Both the position numbers and the translations under genes were made by a program. From Euwallacea fornicatus (lineage: Eukaryota > Arthropoda > Insecta > Coleoptera > Curculionidae): a DNA stretch of 64,000 bases. The first letter of the stretch is position 1, and every line of letters begins with the position of its first letter. Location of the stretch: contig NC_089573.1 in the NCBI RefSeq assembly GCF_040115645.1, positions 992,001 through 1,056,000 of the forward strand, read 5' to 3'. Shown in pieces: positions 11,505-24,300 of the stretch. The notes below the pieces were generated by a model. It was not told where the DNA came from, did no database searches, and worked only from the letters and a program-made list of their open reading frames with translations.

Positions 11505-12735
11505 GTCTTTTGGGGCTCGAAAAGGATTTCATAAGCTACGTTTTGACATGTTTCGATTTAAAAAAAGTCACGAAAAGCGCTCAAATAGGCCTTCGAAGTG
11601 GCACGATTTTAAACCTAAATAAATAACTTGCGTATTTTAAATAAAGTGCCCCAACTCAAAACTACAATTTTCGTTAACGTCACTCTATTCCTAAACCCAG
11701 TCATTTTTGAGTTCTCAAAAATTGCCCCTTTTTGGTTTTTAAACGTTTTGATAGTCATATCACCTCAATTTTGACAGTTTTTGTTCTTGCCTGTTTTCAT
11801 ACGTATACACTCCCAGTTTGTAGAAATCGTTCAAGGAAGCCAGCGAAACTGATGGCTTCTGGATGGCGTCTCTCAGGAAACTGAGCAACATAACTTTTAC
11901 TGGCCAGAAAACAAGTTTTCTCACTTGTCCCGAAACAAAATTCGTATCAATCAACGCCTCTTATGAAAAATTCATTATTTTAAAGAAGAATTTAAGCAAT
12001 TTTTGCAATCAAACACGAATGAAAATCTGAAAATTCAGAAGCTATTTATTGTCTTAGATCCATGGCACTCATAAACTGCAAACTGTGACAAGCGTACTTC
12101 ATAAATTGGAGAAGATATCAAAGTGAGTAGAACGAAAAAAAATCAAAATAACATTTTTCACGACTGTCGAAACGTTTAAAATCCAAAAAGGGCCAATTTT
12201 CGAGATCTCAGAAATGGTTGGGTTTCGGAGTGGGGTAATACTAACAAAGGTACAGATTTCGGAATTACGAACGCGATACCGTCGAGATCCCCTTTGAAAG
12301 GACCAAGTTATTGAGGGTGAAAGTCGTGCAACTTCAGAGGTCCATTTCGGAAGTTGTGGTGGACTTTTTAAAGTTAAAACACGTCAAAATGTAGCTTAGC
12401 CCTTTTGCACCCTAAAAAACTGCGTTCGAAAATCACGCCGTTCAGTGCGGAAAACTCATTTCGGTGGACAGACGCAGTTGTCAAATATGGTCGAATGGCA
12501 AATTTTAAAGATGGGACACCTTACACAAACCGACCTCAAAATTTGGGGAGAAATCCGAAACTTGCAAAAAAAATCGAGGGGTCGCGTTTAAAATCGTCGC
12601 ACTTCCTGACGCCATCCTGTACATTCGAAAATCATTCCTGGAAATACCCCTTTGCGCGCTGTGTATTCCTGCAGAAGAAGGGAATGGTTAGCTTTATTGG
12701 TACAAGAGCTAAGGAAGCATGACATGGAGAACCCT
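11505..12735. repeat. Foldback (long inverted repeat) element, left arm incomplete
   Basis: The left arm (about 11505-11760) and the reverse complement of the right arm (about 12150-12410) match over about 250 bp, including GGGCT(C/A), AAGCTACNTTTTGAC, CCCTTTTTGG and TTTAAACGTTT. The right side continues outward to ACCCTGTACAC at 12735, a terminus like those of the other elements; the matching outer left part is missing or too diverged. Confidence 0.65.
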
Positions 12736-14560
12736 GTACACTTTTAAGGGGGAGAGGAGCGTTGACGAATTTCCTTTAGAGCTCTAGCAATAATAATTTG
12801 CAACGACTTCTCGTTAATCATTTTAAAAGACTTCAACATCCACGCTAACAATCGTCTATATGTGTGTGCAACGTAAGAGCATGTGAGCCCTTTACAAGGC
12901 TTGTGCGTTCCAGAAACTAATTTAACGTAATCGAAATTTGCTCAGACTAATATATGTATATATTTGAAGATATTATCTGGAAAACCACTCTATCATTTAT
13001 CCAGAAATGTCTAATTGTTTAATATGGTTGGCACATATTAACCCGGTATATTAGAGTTTTTGTCAGCATGAAAAATTAATTAACCATACCTACCTGATAG
13101 AGACGTAATGCACTGATCAATTGCTCAAACGTAAATAACAACAAAGGCCACGTTATTCTTCTAGTTCCTACATACACAATTCATTTTTCATTATTCAAAT
13201 CAGATTTGGTGATGGTTTTCGTAAAGGTTGTGATGCGTGAATCATCAATGTCGGAATAAGAACACCCAGTAGAAGAACGAAGGTATCGTTTGTGTAGGTA
13301 TAAAAAACAGATAATTAAATAAATTATTATTATTATTTCCCACACCCCACTTTTCAGGCAGATTTAATAGACACTTCAAATATGTAGATAAAGGTATTCG
13401 AGTATGCTACTCATGATTAGGATCTCTGAAACCATGAAAGATACGGAGTTAGTCGAATTCGGGTAAACTCGCACATTTTTAGTTCAGGAAGTATTCGAAA
13501 AACTCCGATATTTGCTCGAATGGTTTATATTTTTGTCTGATATTAGCTGAAAGACGTTTCTAAAAATAAATATCACTTGATCATACGCACATTTTCCTCT
13601 TCAGAGATTGTTGTGTGAATTTTAATGCAACGTTTCCTCGGCACAGTTCTGCGAAATCCCTCGATCTTCTGCTGCTTACACACTCCCAATTATTATAAAC
13701 ATTTGTTAGAAAAATAGCTGTGAGTCCTCAGGGAGCTTGCTCGCTTATTAGGGATTGAAACGAAGAAATCTCGCAGTGTTTCTCATATTTTACATGTTCA
13801 CATTTCATGCAAATTAATCCTGCAGACTTTCGTTTTCACATCGTTTCTTCCCTAAGTTTCAACACTGCTCGAATTCGTCGATATCCCCTCCGACTCCTTA
13901 GCAAACATTCAATGTTGTTCTCAATTATTGTCAATTGTAAGTGGTGCGAAATTTTTAAATATCCCGTCAAAAAATACTTTCTCGATTTTATCGATTATCG
14001 TTATCGATTATCGAAATAACGGGAGTTTTCTAAACTTTAAAGTGCGATTTTATTCGACATAGAAGCACGCGAGGTTGAGGCGGATTAATCGTCGTCGCAT
14101 TTCTTATGATTTTTCAGATGCCTGCGTTGAGCAACGGTCATGAAGAGCTCTGGACAATCTCGGTTTAGCGCATTGCACCGACCTCAATAAATTAAATAGA
14201 GCTCACACCACGCTCCTGTACATATGATGGTAGTTCTTCAATCTATTATACCATTTAAGTCGTTTTTTGCCTTCGGTATGTAATTAGTTTCCCACCCAGA
14301 CGTCACGTCTCACCTAGGGTAATCTTTCCGTAAGAAAGTTTACTCTAAAAACGCTTAATCCTCATGTGCATCTCGCAGTTTATTAATTCACGCTGGCTGG
14401 GATTTATTAATTATTGTTATTAATATTCGTATTTCCATTAACTTTATCATTTTATCGTGTTATACGCTTATATTTCTAATTGCCATATCACAAGTATACA
14501 TCGATAAGAAGCAGAACCGTAACCACTTCAGCTTCGCTTAAAATTAATAATGATTTTCAC
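12736..14560. other. Intergenic DNA, no gene seen
   Basis: AT-rich with frequent stops and a short ATT run near 13323-13338. Nothing else was recognised. Confidence 0.5.
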
Positions 14561-14986
14561 GGACGTGCAGGATGGCAAATGTACATGGGGGGTCAAAAGT
14601 TTCGCACAAATTCGTCAAAAATTCAAGGAAATATTTACATATAACACGTCACGTTCAGTTCTGCATTTTTTTACATAACAGACGTGTACACAGGGTTGCC
14701 CGTTTAGCACACGAGTGCAGTTTTTCATTTCTCTCTTATGCAGCCCCCTGTATGTTATGACGTTTTTGAATTCCTTGAGGAATTTTGAACGCATTTTATG
14801 TAGCATATCGCCGTATAAATTCGGCAGTTATTAAAATATTTGAGGCAATATGGCGCATTCAGGGCTGCCGCTAGATCGCCTATCGACTAACCCGAACTAA
14901 CCTGAACTCTGGGATGATCTGAAACAGGGTTTGTTTAAATAAGAGCACGATGTGGATGAGTTAAAATTACTTAAGAAGTTCGACAA

Positions 14987-15301
14987 ATGTCTCGTCGATT
15001 GATAAGAAAAGTTTTCGAGAAGTTTCAATCGCGGCTCGTCCACTGCCAGGAAGCCGACGGGGCACAGTTCGAACGTCAGCTAGCAGTAGCCTGCACTAGT
15101 ATATTTCAAGTATTAATGGCCCCATCGTCATTCCTATTATTTTTAATCTGCCTTACTTGCACGTGGGCATGTTACATGAAAAACGTTTCCTTTAGGTTTT
15201 AACGCCGGACTTTCGTTCCCCTACGCATGTAGGTGAATCGCGGTTCGAAAAACGTTTGTGACACCCTCCGTACCGCGAGATCATAAAGAAATCACCCTGT
15301 A
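14987..15301 (+). mobile_element. 3' end of a long-TIR transposon with transposase C-terminus
   Basis: The plus-strand frame gives LIRKVFEKFQSRLVHCQEAD followed by GAQFERQL, which is the usual last ~30 residues of the insect Tc1/mariner-type transposases (pattern ...HCQE-NG-FEHLL). About 200 bp further on is a CACCCTGTA terminus at 15293-15301. The rest of the copy is missing or unrecognised. Confidence 0.6.
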
Positions 15302-16100
15302 GACGACATGATATCGCATATGAACTTGCACAAGACATGCCTCGGACATTTCAAAGTGCACTTTTGGGTCTTTTTGAGTAACCGCCCTTCGCGAATTATT
15401 CGTGTTCAGCGGGGATAGAGCTTAGTCGCAGGGAGATTTACTGCATTGTAGGATTGCATTATTGCACAACTGGAGCTTTGACAATTTTGATAGGAATTCC
15501 GCCTTAATTTCTTCGCTTGCCGCATTCTACCTTTGTCCTAATCAGACGGAGCACCTCAGTTTTGGAGAATGTTTAAAATTTTATTTATTCAGCGACATAT
15601 TTCCCCCAAACTATGCGGCTTTGAAAATATAGTCCACGGTGCAGGACGGTTGCATAGAGGATAGCTTATGTACCGATTCTCGCATTTGCGGACTTCCATC
15701 AATTTTTGATTCGAATCGGATTGTCCGTGCGTCAGCCTCTCGGCGGTGCTCCCAAGGAAATAATAGTTTATATAAAAATGTTAATTGTTTATACGGATAT
15801 GTCAAAGATGCGTTATATTTAACACGTTGCGATTGAAGATTTTGATTAAAAACTTTCCGCGAGGACAAGAAAGTTTACGTTAAAATTTCATAAATGCAAA
15901 CGCGTAGGTAGGTAGAGGTATAACGGTGGTTATACCTACAGAGTCTCGATCGGAACGTTTAAAAATACATCAATCTGAATTTAATTAATCCATTGCACCG
16001 TTTCTCGCTTTCGTCTAAAATTTAACATGTCGATAAACAAGCAAAATCAACAAATAAATAAATCCAATCCGGATGGTCTTCAGTACAGTCCTGCAAAATG
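15302..16100. other. Intergenic DNA upstream of the cyclase gene
   Basis: No gene or element recognised. It contains the region immediately 5' of the proposed core promoter. Confidence 0.45.
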
Positions 16101-16110
16101 ATTATCGTGG

Positions 16111-16147
16111 TATATAAGTATAACTACGCGGTCTATGATATCAATAT
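16111..16147 (+). promoter_or_regulatory. Likely core promoter of the guanylate cyclase gene
   Basis: TATATAAG at 16111-16118 is followed 32 nt later by an initiator-like TCAATA (16141-16146). This spacing fits a TATA plus initiator promoter and predicts a 5' UTR of about 115 nt before ATG 16260. Inferred from sequence only; further TCAG motifs at 16157 and 16172 could be alternative start sites. Confidence 0.45.
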
Positions 16148-16196
16148 TCGCTATCATCAGCTATCAAGGCATCAGTCTATCGAAGTCTTTTAGAAA

Positions 16197-16247
16197 ATGT
16201 GTTTGAAAGTGCGGGTAGTGAATCACAGCCGAATGACACCGACCTGA
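16197..16247 (+). other. Upstream ORF in the cyclase 5' leader (16 codons)
   Basis: ATG at 16197 opens a 16-codon frame ending in TGA at 16245-16247, 12 nt before the main ATG at 16260. If the promoter at 16111 is right this uORF lies in the leader and could lower translation of the receptor. No peptide homology is recognised. Confidence 0.4.
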
Positions 16248-16259
16248 ACGAACTTAGTG

Positions 16260-19200
16260 ATGCTACTTGAACTAGCAGTGATCTTGTTCGGTCTTCCTTC
16301 TTTTTCTCCCTCCGGATTTAACACTACCATCCTCAAGTACGACACGTGGCCCATTGGCAATTGCTCTTCGATGTTTAACAGCACCTCTCCCGACATCTGC
16401 AAGGCTGAGTCTCTGGAGAAGGAAGCCTGCAGGATTTGCAATGCCACTGGCTGTTTTTTACACATAGCAGTACTCTTCCCGAATAGTGATAAATACATCC
16501 TAAATCTCAACAGGGTAAAACACTTTTAATTTCGATAGTTATCTACCGTTGTCTCGTCGAAGTGCCGGTTAATGTTATGAATAAATAGCTACTTGTAGTG
16601 CCGCTTTACACGTACATTTAAATAAATGATACCTACTCGCCAGCGCTGATTAAAGCGGCATTAATGTTGGTAAACAACGCATCCATTTTCCCAAATTTTA
16701 ATATGTCGAAAGTAATTTGCGTTGCACACAGACCCTCCCTGTATAAAATACGGGCGTCACGTTACACAATATAATGTTACCTAGTTTTTCATTACCAAAT
16801 TTCCTCGTGCCTTTATAATTAGAAAATTCTAACAAGGACGGAGGCGCCAGACAGAGGACAAAGTACGCCCTCCTTAGAGGGGAAAATAACCCTTAAAATT
16901 TCGTTAATCTAAATTTATTTCGAGCTGGACGCATACCAATTTTCTCGCAGATAAATACTCGTTCGTCGCATTTAATGTAAAAATCGTCTTATGAACACCT
17001 GATAAAGTGACTTCCAGGCCAGTTGTTCCAAGATATACCGTAAATAGACTTAGGTAAATAACACATATCAATACATACTCATATTGATTTTTTCATAATC
17101 GACTCGATTTCGCCAAATTTCGGTTTGCACCACATGCAGTATCCAATTTGGCGTGCTGTTGCAATCTGTAACATCTCTCGTGGATACGTAAGTGGAATTG
17201 TTGAGCTCCTAATTTGGTCCTAGAAATACAATGTTGAACAAACACCCGAAAATAGCGAACAATGTGTCGAAATATGAATAGCATCCTCAACCCATCGCTT
17301 AATGATTTTTTTAGAATTCGACTTGCTCAACAATATGATTGATTATTATTTACTAGCATCTGATTGCGTTGATTTATCGGATTGGTGACAACACTATCTG
17401 CACTGTGTTGGGTTAATTAAAGGAGCATAAAGCTGACACATGTGTTTTAGAGTCGGGCTATCCGCAGAAAACAACGGTATTGTGAAAAACTAAAAAAGGC
17501 TTAAAAATCTATACTTAATGTCATCTAAAAATAGTCAGAATGAGTCCAATAATTAAAGATAACTTATCACCTAAGTTTCAATATAAAGGTAAAAGTAGTT
17601 CAAGTTGCCACAAGCGCTCTAAATTGTGTACTACCGGGAGGGATCAAAATATTATGAAAACTTGTCGAAAATCGCATTTCGATTTGCGATAAAAAAGCAA
17701 AAAAAATATCGATATGATAAGTGAGACTCCTTCCTAATCTCATTAGATTAAAGTCGAACATTATTTATCATAAAATTCTGTTGCAGACCTCGACTGTCAT
17801 TTACGAAGCTATTGAAAAAGCCAAAGAGATTCTCACAGACGTAACTTTCGAAATTAAATCCTTCGATGATGAGTGTAAGGCTGATACAGGTTTGAAACAA
17901 ATAATTGTCGCCAACGACTGGTGTCCCCATGTCATCATTGGCTTCACGTGCGATTACACCCTCGGTAAGTAAACCCCATCCGGTATCCTTCTCCTACGTT
18001 AAATGTACAAAAAATTTATCTCATTTACGTTCCTGCTGTTCCATAAGAGATAACATTTTATCAATTTCACTATACGCAGAAAGTGCCCATAGTGGTTGAT
18101 AACCCGTTTGGTATGCGGCAAATTTGTTTACAAATTAACTAGAACTCAACTCGACTACTGCCTGATACCTTTTATTATGCCTGCATTAAAAAGAGTTTTT
18201 CCTGCAATACTTTTTCCCGGAATTATACCGGTTATGTCGGAAAGTTTGCAAAAGGTGGGCATGCGCACGTTAAAAATTCATTTTAACGTTGACCAATGTA
18301 AAAAATTAACTTAAAAAAAAGTTACTTGAAGGAAATTTTTACGATATGATTTTTTTTTTTAAGGATCTAGTTCAAGCATTAAAATTGGCTGTAGTTGTTT
18401 CCTTCATGAAATTATGGAAAAACATATTTTTTCTTGTTTTATTTCAATTCCTGAAACTTCAAAATTTTGAAAAATGTTTAACTACGTCTCATTCGAAACT
18501 CACTGGTAACTATTAATTAGCGTTATCATTTGAAATTTGGGTTTTTTAACGTTCATCTAAAAGCTCTGTAAAAATTCAAACGGACGAGTTTAAATTAAGT
18601 GCGATATATTTACACATGACAATCGTCCAAATTTGATTAAATTAGTATGGTTTTTAAGAAAATAACGATTTCCCGCACTATTTTTAGAATGTACAAGCAC
18701 GTTAACCTTGAAAATTTCAGCGTTTGCACAGAAGTAGGTTACGAAATGGAAAATTGTCCACGGTGCCTCCCCCCCCTCTCCTAAAAAAAAGGACAAAGCT
18801 ATAACTCAATTATTTATGATAAAATTTTGATGAATTAAAAACCAAATAAAATTATATTTGTCTACGAAGTAACGTCAAAGTTGTTTTTTTTTAATTAACT
18901 TTTTTGCTTTAAGTGTCAAATTCACAATTTTAAATAGAACTCCATATTTTTTACATTTTTCGATAAAAAAAATATTTTTCTGAATTCAATGATGTATCAC
19001 AAGGTAATATTAAAACAATTCTTAACTAAAAAATAAAAAAAAAATTATTGAGCAATATGAGTTACGTACCCATCTATATCCTAAACTTGGACATTACGAG
19101 TTATGTAACTGCCTGTATCTCCATCAGGCCTTCTGCGTTGTGCTGTGACCATTTGCATTTCATTCGATTTTATCCTATTGTATCACCTTGTAAAAAGTCT

Positions 19201-21188
19201 CCTGGCGCCATGGACTAGTGGTGCCCCCCATATGATACCCAGCGAAAGAGGACACAGTGAAGCCGCCCTCAACTATTGGGACTGTATCATTCATCCTCAT
19301 AATTTTCTGTGGGCAGTAATGCCACAAGTGCAATTATCGTAAATTGGTTGTTTAGTGCAATAAAAATGGTTATTAGTGTCGTTATTGGCGATAATTGTTA
19401 AGAGTGAATTTCGACAAATACATTGTTAAATTCAAAAAAAACTTTATTTGTTATGTCAATGAAGCCAGTGAATTAGAGCTCAAAAAAATAAGTTTTTCAA
19501 TTTTTTTCAATTTAAAATTGTTTTACCATTAACCTGTCATGCATAATTAAAATTCAGAAAAATATTTTTTATAAAAAAATATGAAGTTCGATTCGAAATT
19601 CCGACGTCGACATTTGAAGCAGAAGTTGAGTTTTAAAAAATCAACTTTGACGTTACTTCGTAGTCTGAAAAGTATAATTTTATTTGGTTTTTTGTACATA
19701 AAAATCCATTCACAAACGACTGAGTTGTAGCTTTGCCCGTTTGTTTTTGAGACACCGTGTAAAATAGAATATTTACAAGCAAATCTGCTCGATGGTAACT
19801 TCCCTGGTTTCATTTGACTATTATGGATAGTCATTTTACATTCAAAGGGGAGTCAAAGGAAGTCGGTCATCAGTGCCATTTCGCTAATTAGATTTTAATG
19901 GAGCCAAGGCACTGACTGATGACTTCGACTCATATTTCAAAATTTTTTTGAAAAATGTCTTCAATGATCTGCGTTATTTTGTGAATATTTTTGTTCAATT
20001 TCACTCGCCATTTATCTATAATACTCCGTTGCAACCAGTGAAGTGAATCCCAATCGGATCCATCTGCAAATTTCCATTCCATTAAGCTATTACTTCCTTC
20101 AAATGCATCGCACCTACTTCTACGTAAACGCCAAAAATTCCACATTTAAGCTATTTCTCGTGAAAATAAATCTTTTTTTCACTTAATTTTTCACCATGCA
20201 ATTGATAAACTGCAATTTGGTTTTAGCTGGTGTTGCAAGGGTGGCCAAGGTCTTGGGTGAATATGGATCCCCCCTTTTGTCACCCAGTGGTTTCACCTTT
20301 GACTTCACTTCAATAAAAAAAGTACAAATGACAGATGAATTTTACCATTTGGTTAATATAGGATCGGCAGGGTATGCATCCCATGGAGAGTTTCTGCATT
20401 TAGTAGCTGAAAAGTATGTACTCACGTTGCTTTTAGAAGATTGAATTCTAAACACCACTAATTTTTCAGCTACCAATGGAGCAAATTTGTAATAATGATG
20501 CAAAATAACGACATGAGCGAAATAGCTGGCGAAAATGCTTGCTACCTGCTACTATCTACTTTAATACAAGAGTTTGCGGGGGGCGGTAAAGACATTGACT
20601 ATATATCTGCTAACATGGAAGTGCTCAATATTACTTACGAAAACTTGCTAAAAGAGAAAGTAGGAGTGAATTACGGGAGTATGTAGTTTAGGTGTTCAGG
20701 CATAACACGGTTTGTGTAAAGCAGACAATTTGCAGTAATGTTGACATGCGCAAATCATTCAGAAATACGCAAATTAGCCATAGAGGCTGCTAAGCTGGGC
20801 ATGATGGAGAAAAACGAATACGTGTTCCTGAACTTTGCCCTTTACAACAAGTAGGAAAATATGAGCTATGATGAACTCCGATATAATTAAATCTACTGAA
20901 ATTTCAGCGCGCCATATCCAGATAGGCCCTGGTATGACGACAACGACATAGAGAATAACGAACTAGCCAAAAAGGGTTTTAGTGCAATTCTTACGTTTTA
21001 TCCATACAGGGAGGCCGAATTCGACAAAGTTTTCAACCAGTCGTTTAGAGGCTCGTTTTACTTGGATGACGTCTATAATGGCATGCTCATATACGCTGAA
21101 GCTATTAAAAATATGACTGTCACTCAAAGAATCGATTCCCTGAAGGGGTGTGACGTAATACAGTATATGATGGGAAAGACGTATCAAG
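16260..21188 (+). CDS. Cyclase exons 1-6: signal peptide and ligand-binding ectodomain
   Basis: Exon 1 starts at ATG 16260 with a hydrophobic leader (MLLELAVILFGLPSF). It is Cys-rich and ends with LHIAVLFPNSDKYI, the first strand of an ANF-receptor (periplasmic-binding-like) fold. Later exons give WCPHVIIGFTCDYTLAGVA, YGSPLLSPSGF, NIGSAGYASHGEFL, YQWSKFVIMM, EYVFLNFALY with DRPWYDDND, then FYLDDVYNGMLIYAEA. The positions of the Cys in GFTCDY, the RPW motif and the Y-F/V lobes match natriuretic-type receptors. Exons 3-6 are separated by introns of only 56-57 nt, whereas introns 1 and 2 are 1.3 and 2.3 kb. The ligand is unknown. Confidence 0.85.
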
Positions 21189-21343
21189 GTAAGAAGCGTG
21201 CCTTAACGGGGTAGTCTAGTGTGAACGTCTAAAAATAAGCACGTTTTCAACATTTTTTTTAATCCATATCACTTTAGACCACAGGAATGAACGGTTCCTT
21301 ATTTTGAAAAAATGACTTTTTTGATATCTTAATACGTGATTTT

Positions 21344-21376
<33 letters not shown>

Positions 21377-24300
21377 CGGATTTTTTTATTTATTTTCCAC
21401 GTAATTATCTGCAAGCTTTCGGGGTCGTGGAGCGAATAGGGGTGCCAGGTGGGGTAAAATACAGCAACATAAAAACAGTTGAAGAGCAAATAAATAATGT
21501 ATGGAAACTTCACCCAACCTAACCATGGTCACACCCACCATTAATATATTAACTCTTTTTGAATTATGTTACATGTTTTTATTTAGATAAGAGTGGTTTG
21601 GTCAGGTTTGGTTTAGTTTCAACATATTATTTATTATATTTTTAGACTTTTTGTTGTTGTATTTTACCCCCACCCAGTAGCCCAATTCACTCCACGACCC
21701 TGAAAGCTTCCGGATGCTTACAGTAACCCACAAAAGCATTGGCATTATGCATTGCTACCTATGAAAGTGTTGCTAAATTTTTGTGAAATAACAATGTATA
21801 ATTTTAACTAAATGTATGTATTCCAGTATGTATACATACTAATAACGTTATGTAAATTGTTTCCAAATCTTAAACCTGCTCGTAGAAAAACAAGATTAAT
21901 TTGTTCTAATTAAAAATAAATTCCACAGGAGTCTTCATACAGATAAAAAAAAACTATTTTTTTAAAACTATTTTTACAAAAAATAAGATCAATTAATACC
22001 CGGTGGGACGCCCCTTTTGTCTCAGGACCTTCAGTAAACGGTTTGGCATTGGCTAAACTAACTTTCTTCTAACTTCACCTGATATTTTTTTTAATATTTT
22101 TACAAGACAACTCTTTTTAAGTCACTTTTTTCCGAATATGTTTCCAGTAAACGTGGCGTATTGTATATCAACCACTGGCGTACTACATAAGATTTATGTT
22201 TCGGGTCATTATCTTGCTAAAAGTAATAGTTGCGTGCCAACCCCAATTTTTCCGCTCTGTGCTTTAAATTTTCCTTTAAGATATTAAGGTACACTTGATG
22301 ATTGGTGATTTCGTCAATTATTACTAAATTTCCTACACCAGATTCCGACATGCAACCCTAGACCATTATTCCGCCTCCACCATGTTTGACGGTTGGAATT
22401 ACATTTATCAGATTTCCTTCTCCAGTTTTTCTCCACGCTTTTCTTCGTCCACCTGGTTCAAAAATATTGAATTTGCTCTAATCTGACGTCATAAAATTTT
22501 TTCTAAATTTGGGATTTGTCGCTCGGTATTATTTAGAAAAATCACGACGCTTCTTTCTATTTACCAGTGTTTCTTTCGTGCACTACCACCTTTATATCCT
22601 CTTCTATGAGAACTTCTATGAGTTTTTTCTTCGTCGACAGTATTTCCGAAGTACTGCCCAACTTCCGAAGCCAACATTGAAGCAGATTTTTTAGAATTTC
22701 TCTTGAATTCATTTAAAATGCGTCTTGTTTCCTTTTGCGATATCAATTTTGAATGCCCAATTCGCGGTTTATTCTAAATTGTGCTTTCGAGCTTGAAACG
22801 GTTATCAACTTTTTGAACAGGAGAGCGACTCCTTCTCACGATTTTTGAAATATAATTCTAAGACTTTCCTTCTCTTTTTTTAAATTTATTATTTTTTGTT
22901 CACCTACACTTAACTTTCCTCTGGCCATATTCAAAAAACTAATCAACAAAACAAGAAATAAATAGGTGCATTCGACCAGAAACTTGTGCATTTTTATGTA
23001 GTGTATTTTTGATTTTTGTATCCATTAATATTGAAAACCAGTGTCGTGCATCAAGACTTTTGCGGATGTAACCTATAGTTAGAAAAATAAATTACATTTT
23101 TTAATTGGTAAGTTAAATTTTTTTGTGCAAATTGTTATTATTACTGGTAGCACGTATAAAAAATATACATTTACATGTAATAAAATAATTTTTTTTTTTT
23201 ATATATAGAAAATATTAACATTTTCAATGAAATGAAAATAAGGAAAAATACCCGCAATTTTCTCTCTCTTCTTTCAAAAATCACGTATTACAATAACAAA
23301 GAAGTCATTTTTTCAAAGAAAAAATATGAATTTTTAGTGGGTTAAGGTGATGTGTTACCCGTGTTCTTTTTCGAAAAGCATAGCATAAATTGAAGAGGCT
23401 TTTTTTCCCAGGAAAGATATGATTTAGGACAGTAGAATTATTATATTTTTTTGTAATTTAAAAATATGCATTTATTTACTCATAAAGTTGCTTCATATCG
23501 ACCAAAAAAATATACTGCTGTCGCAGGTAAAAAGAGACACACTTACTGCGCTGTAGATGAGGTAAAAGTATGCGCCAGAATAAAAAATTCCAACATGATT
23601 GAGGCACAGACGAAAGACATGAATGCGTTGAATATCATGTTAAATCTTAAAGTTAATATGTTCAGTAGCTTTTGAGTAGTCACCTGCGCCGGGTGAAAAT
23701 GTCGTTGTGAGTAAAACACGCAGAAACTTTCAAATGACAAAGTCAAAAAAACCTACTTTGCGAGCAATTCGCAATTTCAGAATCATCCATAAATCTCACT
23801 TTTACGACGTAACAGTCATCTTCAGTAACTCTGGTCTCTTCTCTGGCGACGCGAGGTTCTTTCGAAGCATCGACGCATCGGAACTGCGCCGGTCTGCCCA
23901 GCGAAGGTGGTCGCGGTCGTGCTCAGGGATGAAACGTAAGCTTTCTGGACCGAGCACGCATCTCATGATCTCCGAAAACCCTCAAAATGGATGCATGGTC
24001 TTCGTTGAACACGCGTGCAGCAACATGAGTGGCAATTTCCAAGGTTTTCCTGCTCCGAAATACATCTTTCGGTGTCAAACGCCAAATGCAAGAGTTAACA
24101 CCCTCGTTGTTGTTTTACGTGTTCGAATCTAAACAATTCTCGAGAAAACCGTGTCGGCACAAATCTTCATGTATTGGCAATGGAGTCTGTGGAGCTTCTT
24201 CATCGAAAACAAACGGACGAGGATACGTAGTTTCTTTGGCTTCATGGTGTTGCCGCTTACACCACGAGTCTCCGCCTTCAGGACGAAGATGATTCTGAAG

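Noticed and set aside
19930..20145. Minus-strand 71-codon open frame just before cyclase exon 3
   Set aside because: No recognisable motif and no splice or promoter context; it sits in an intron, next to a small hairpin.
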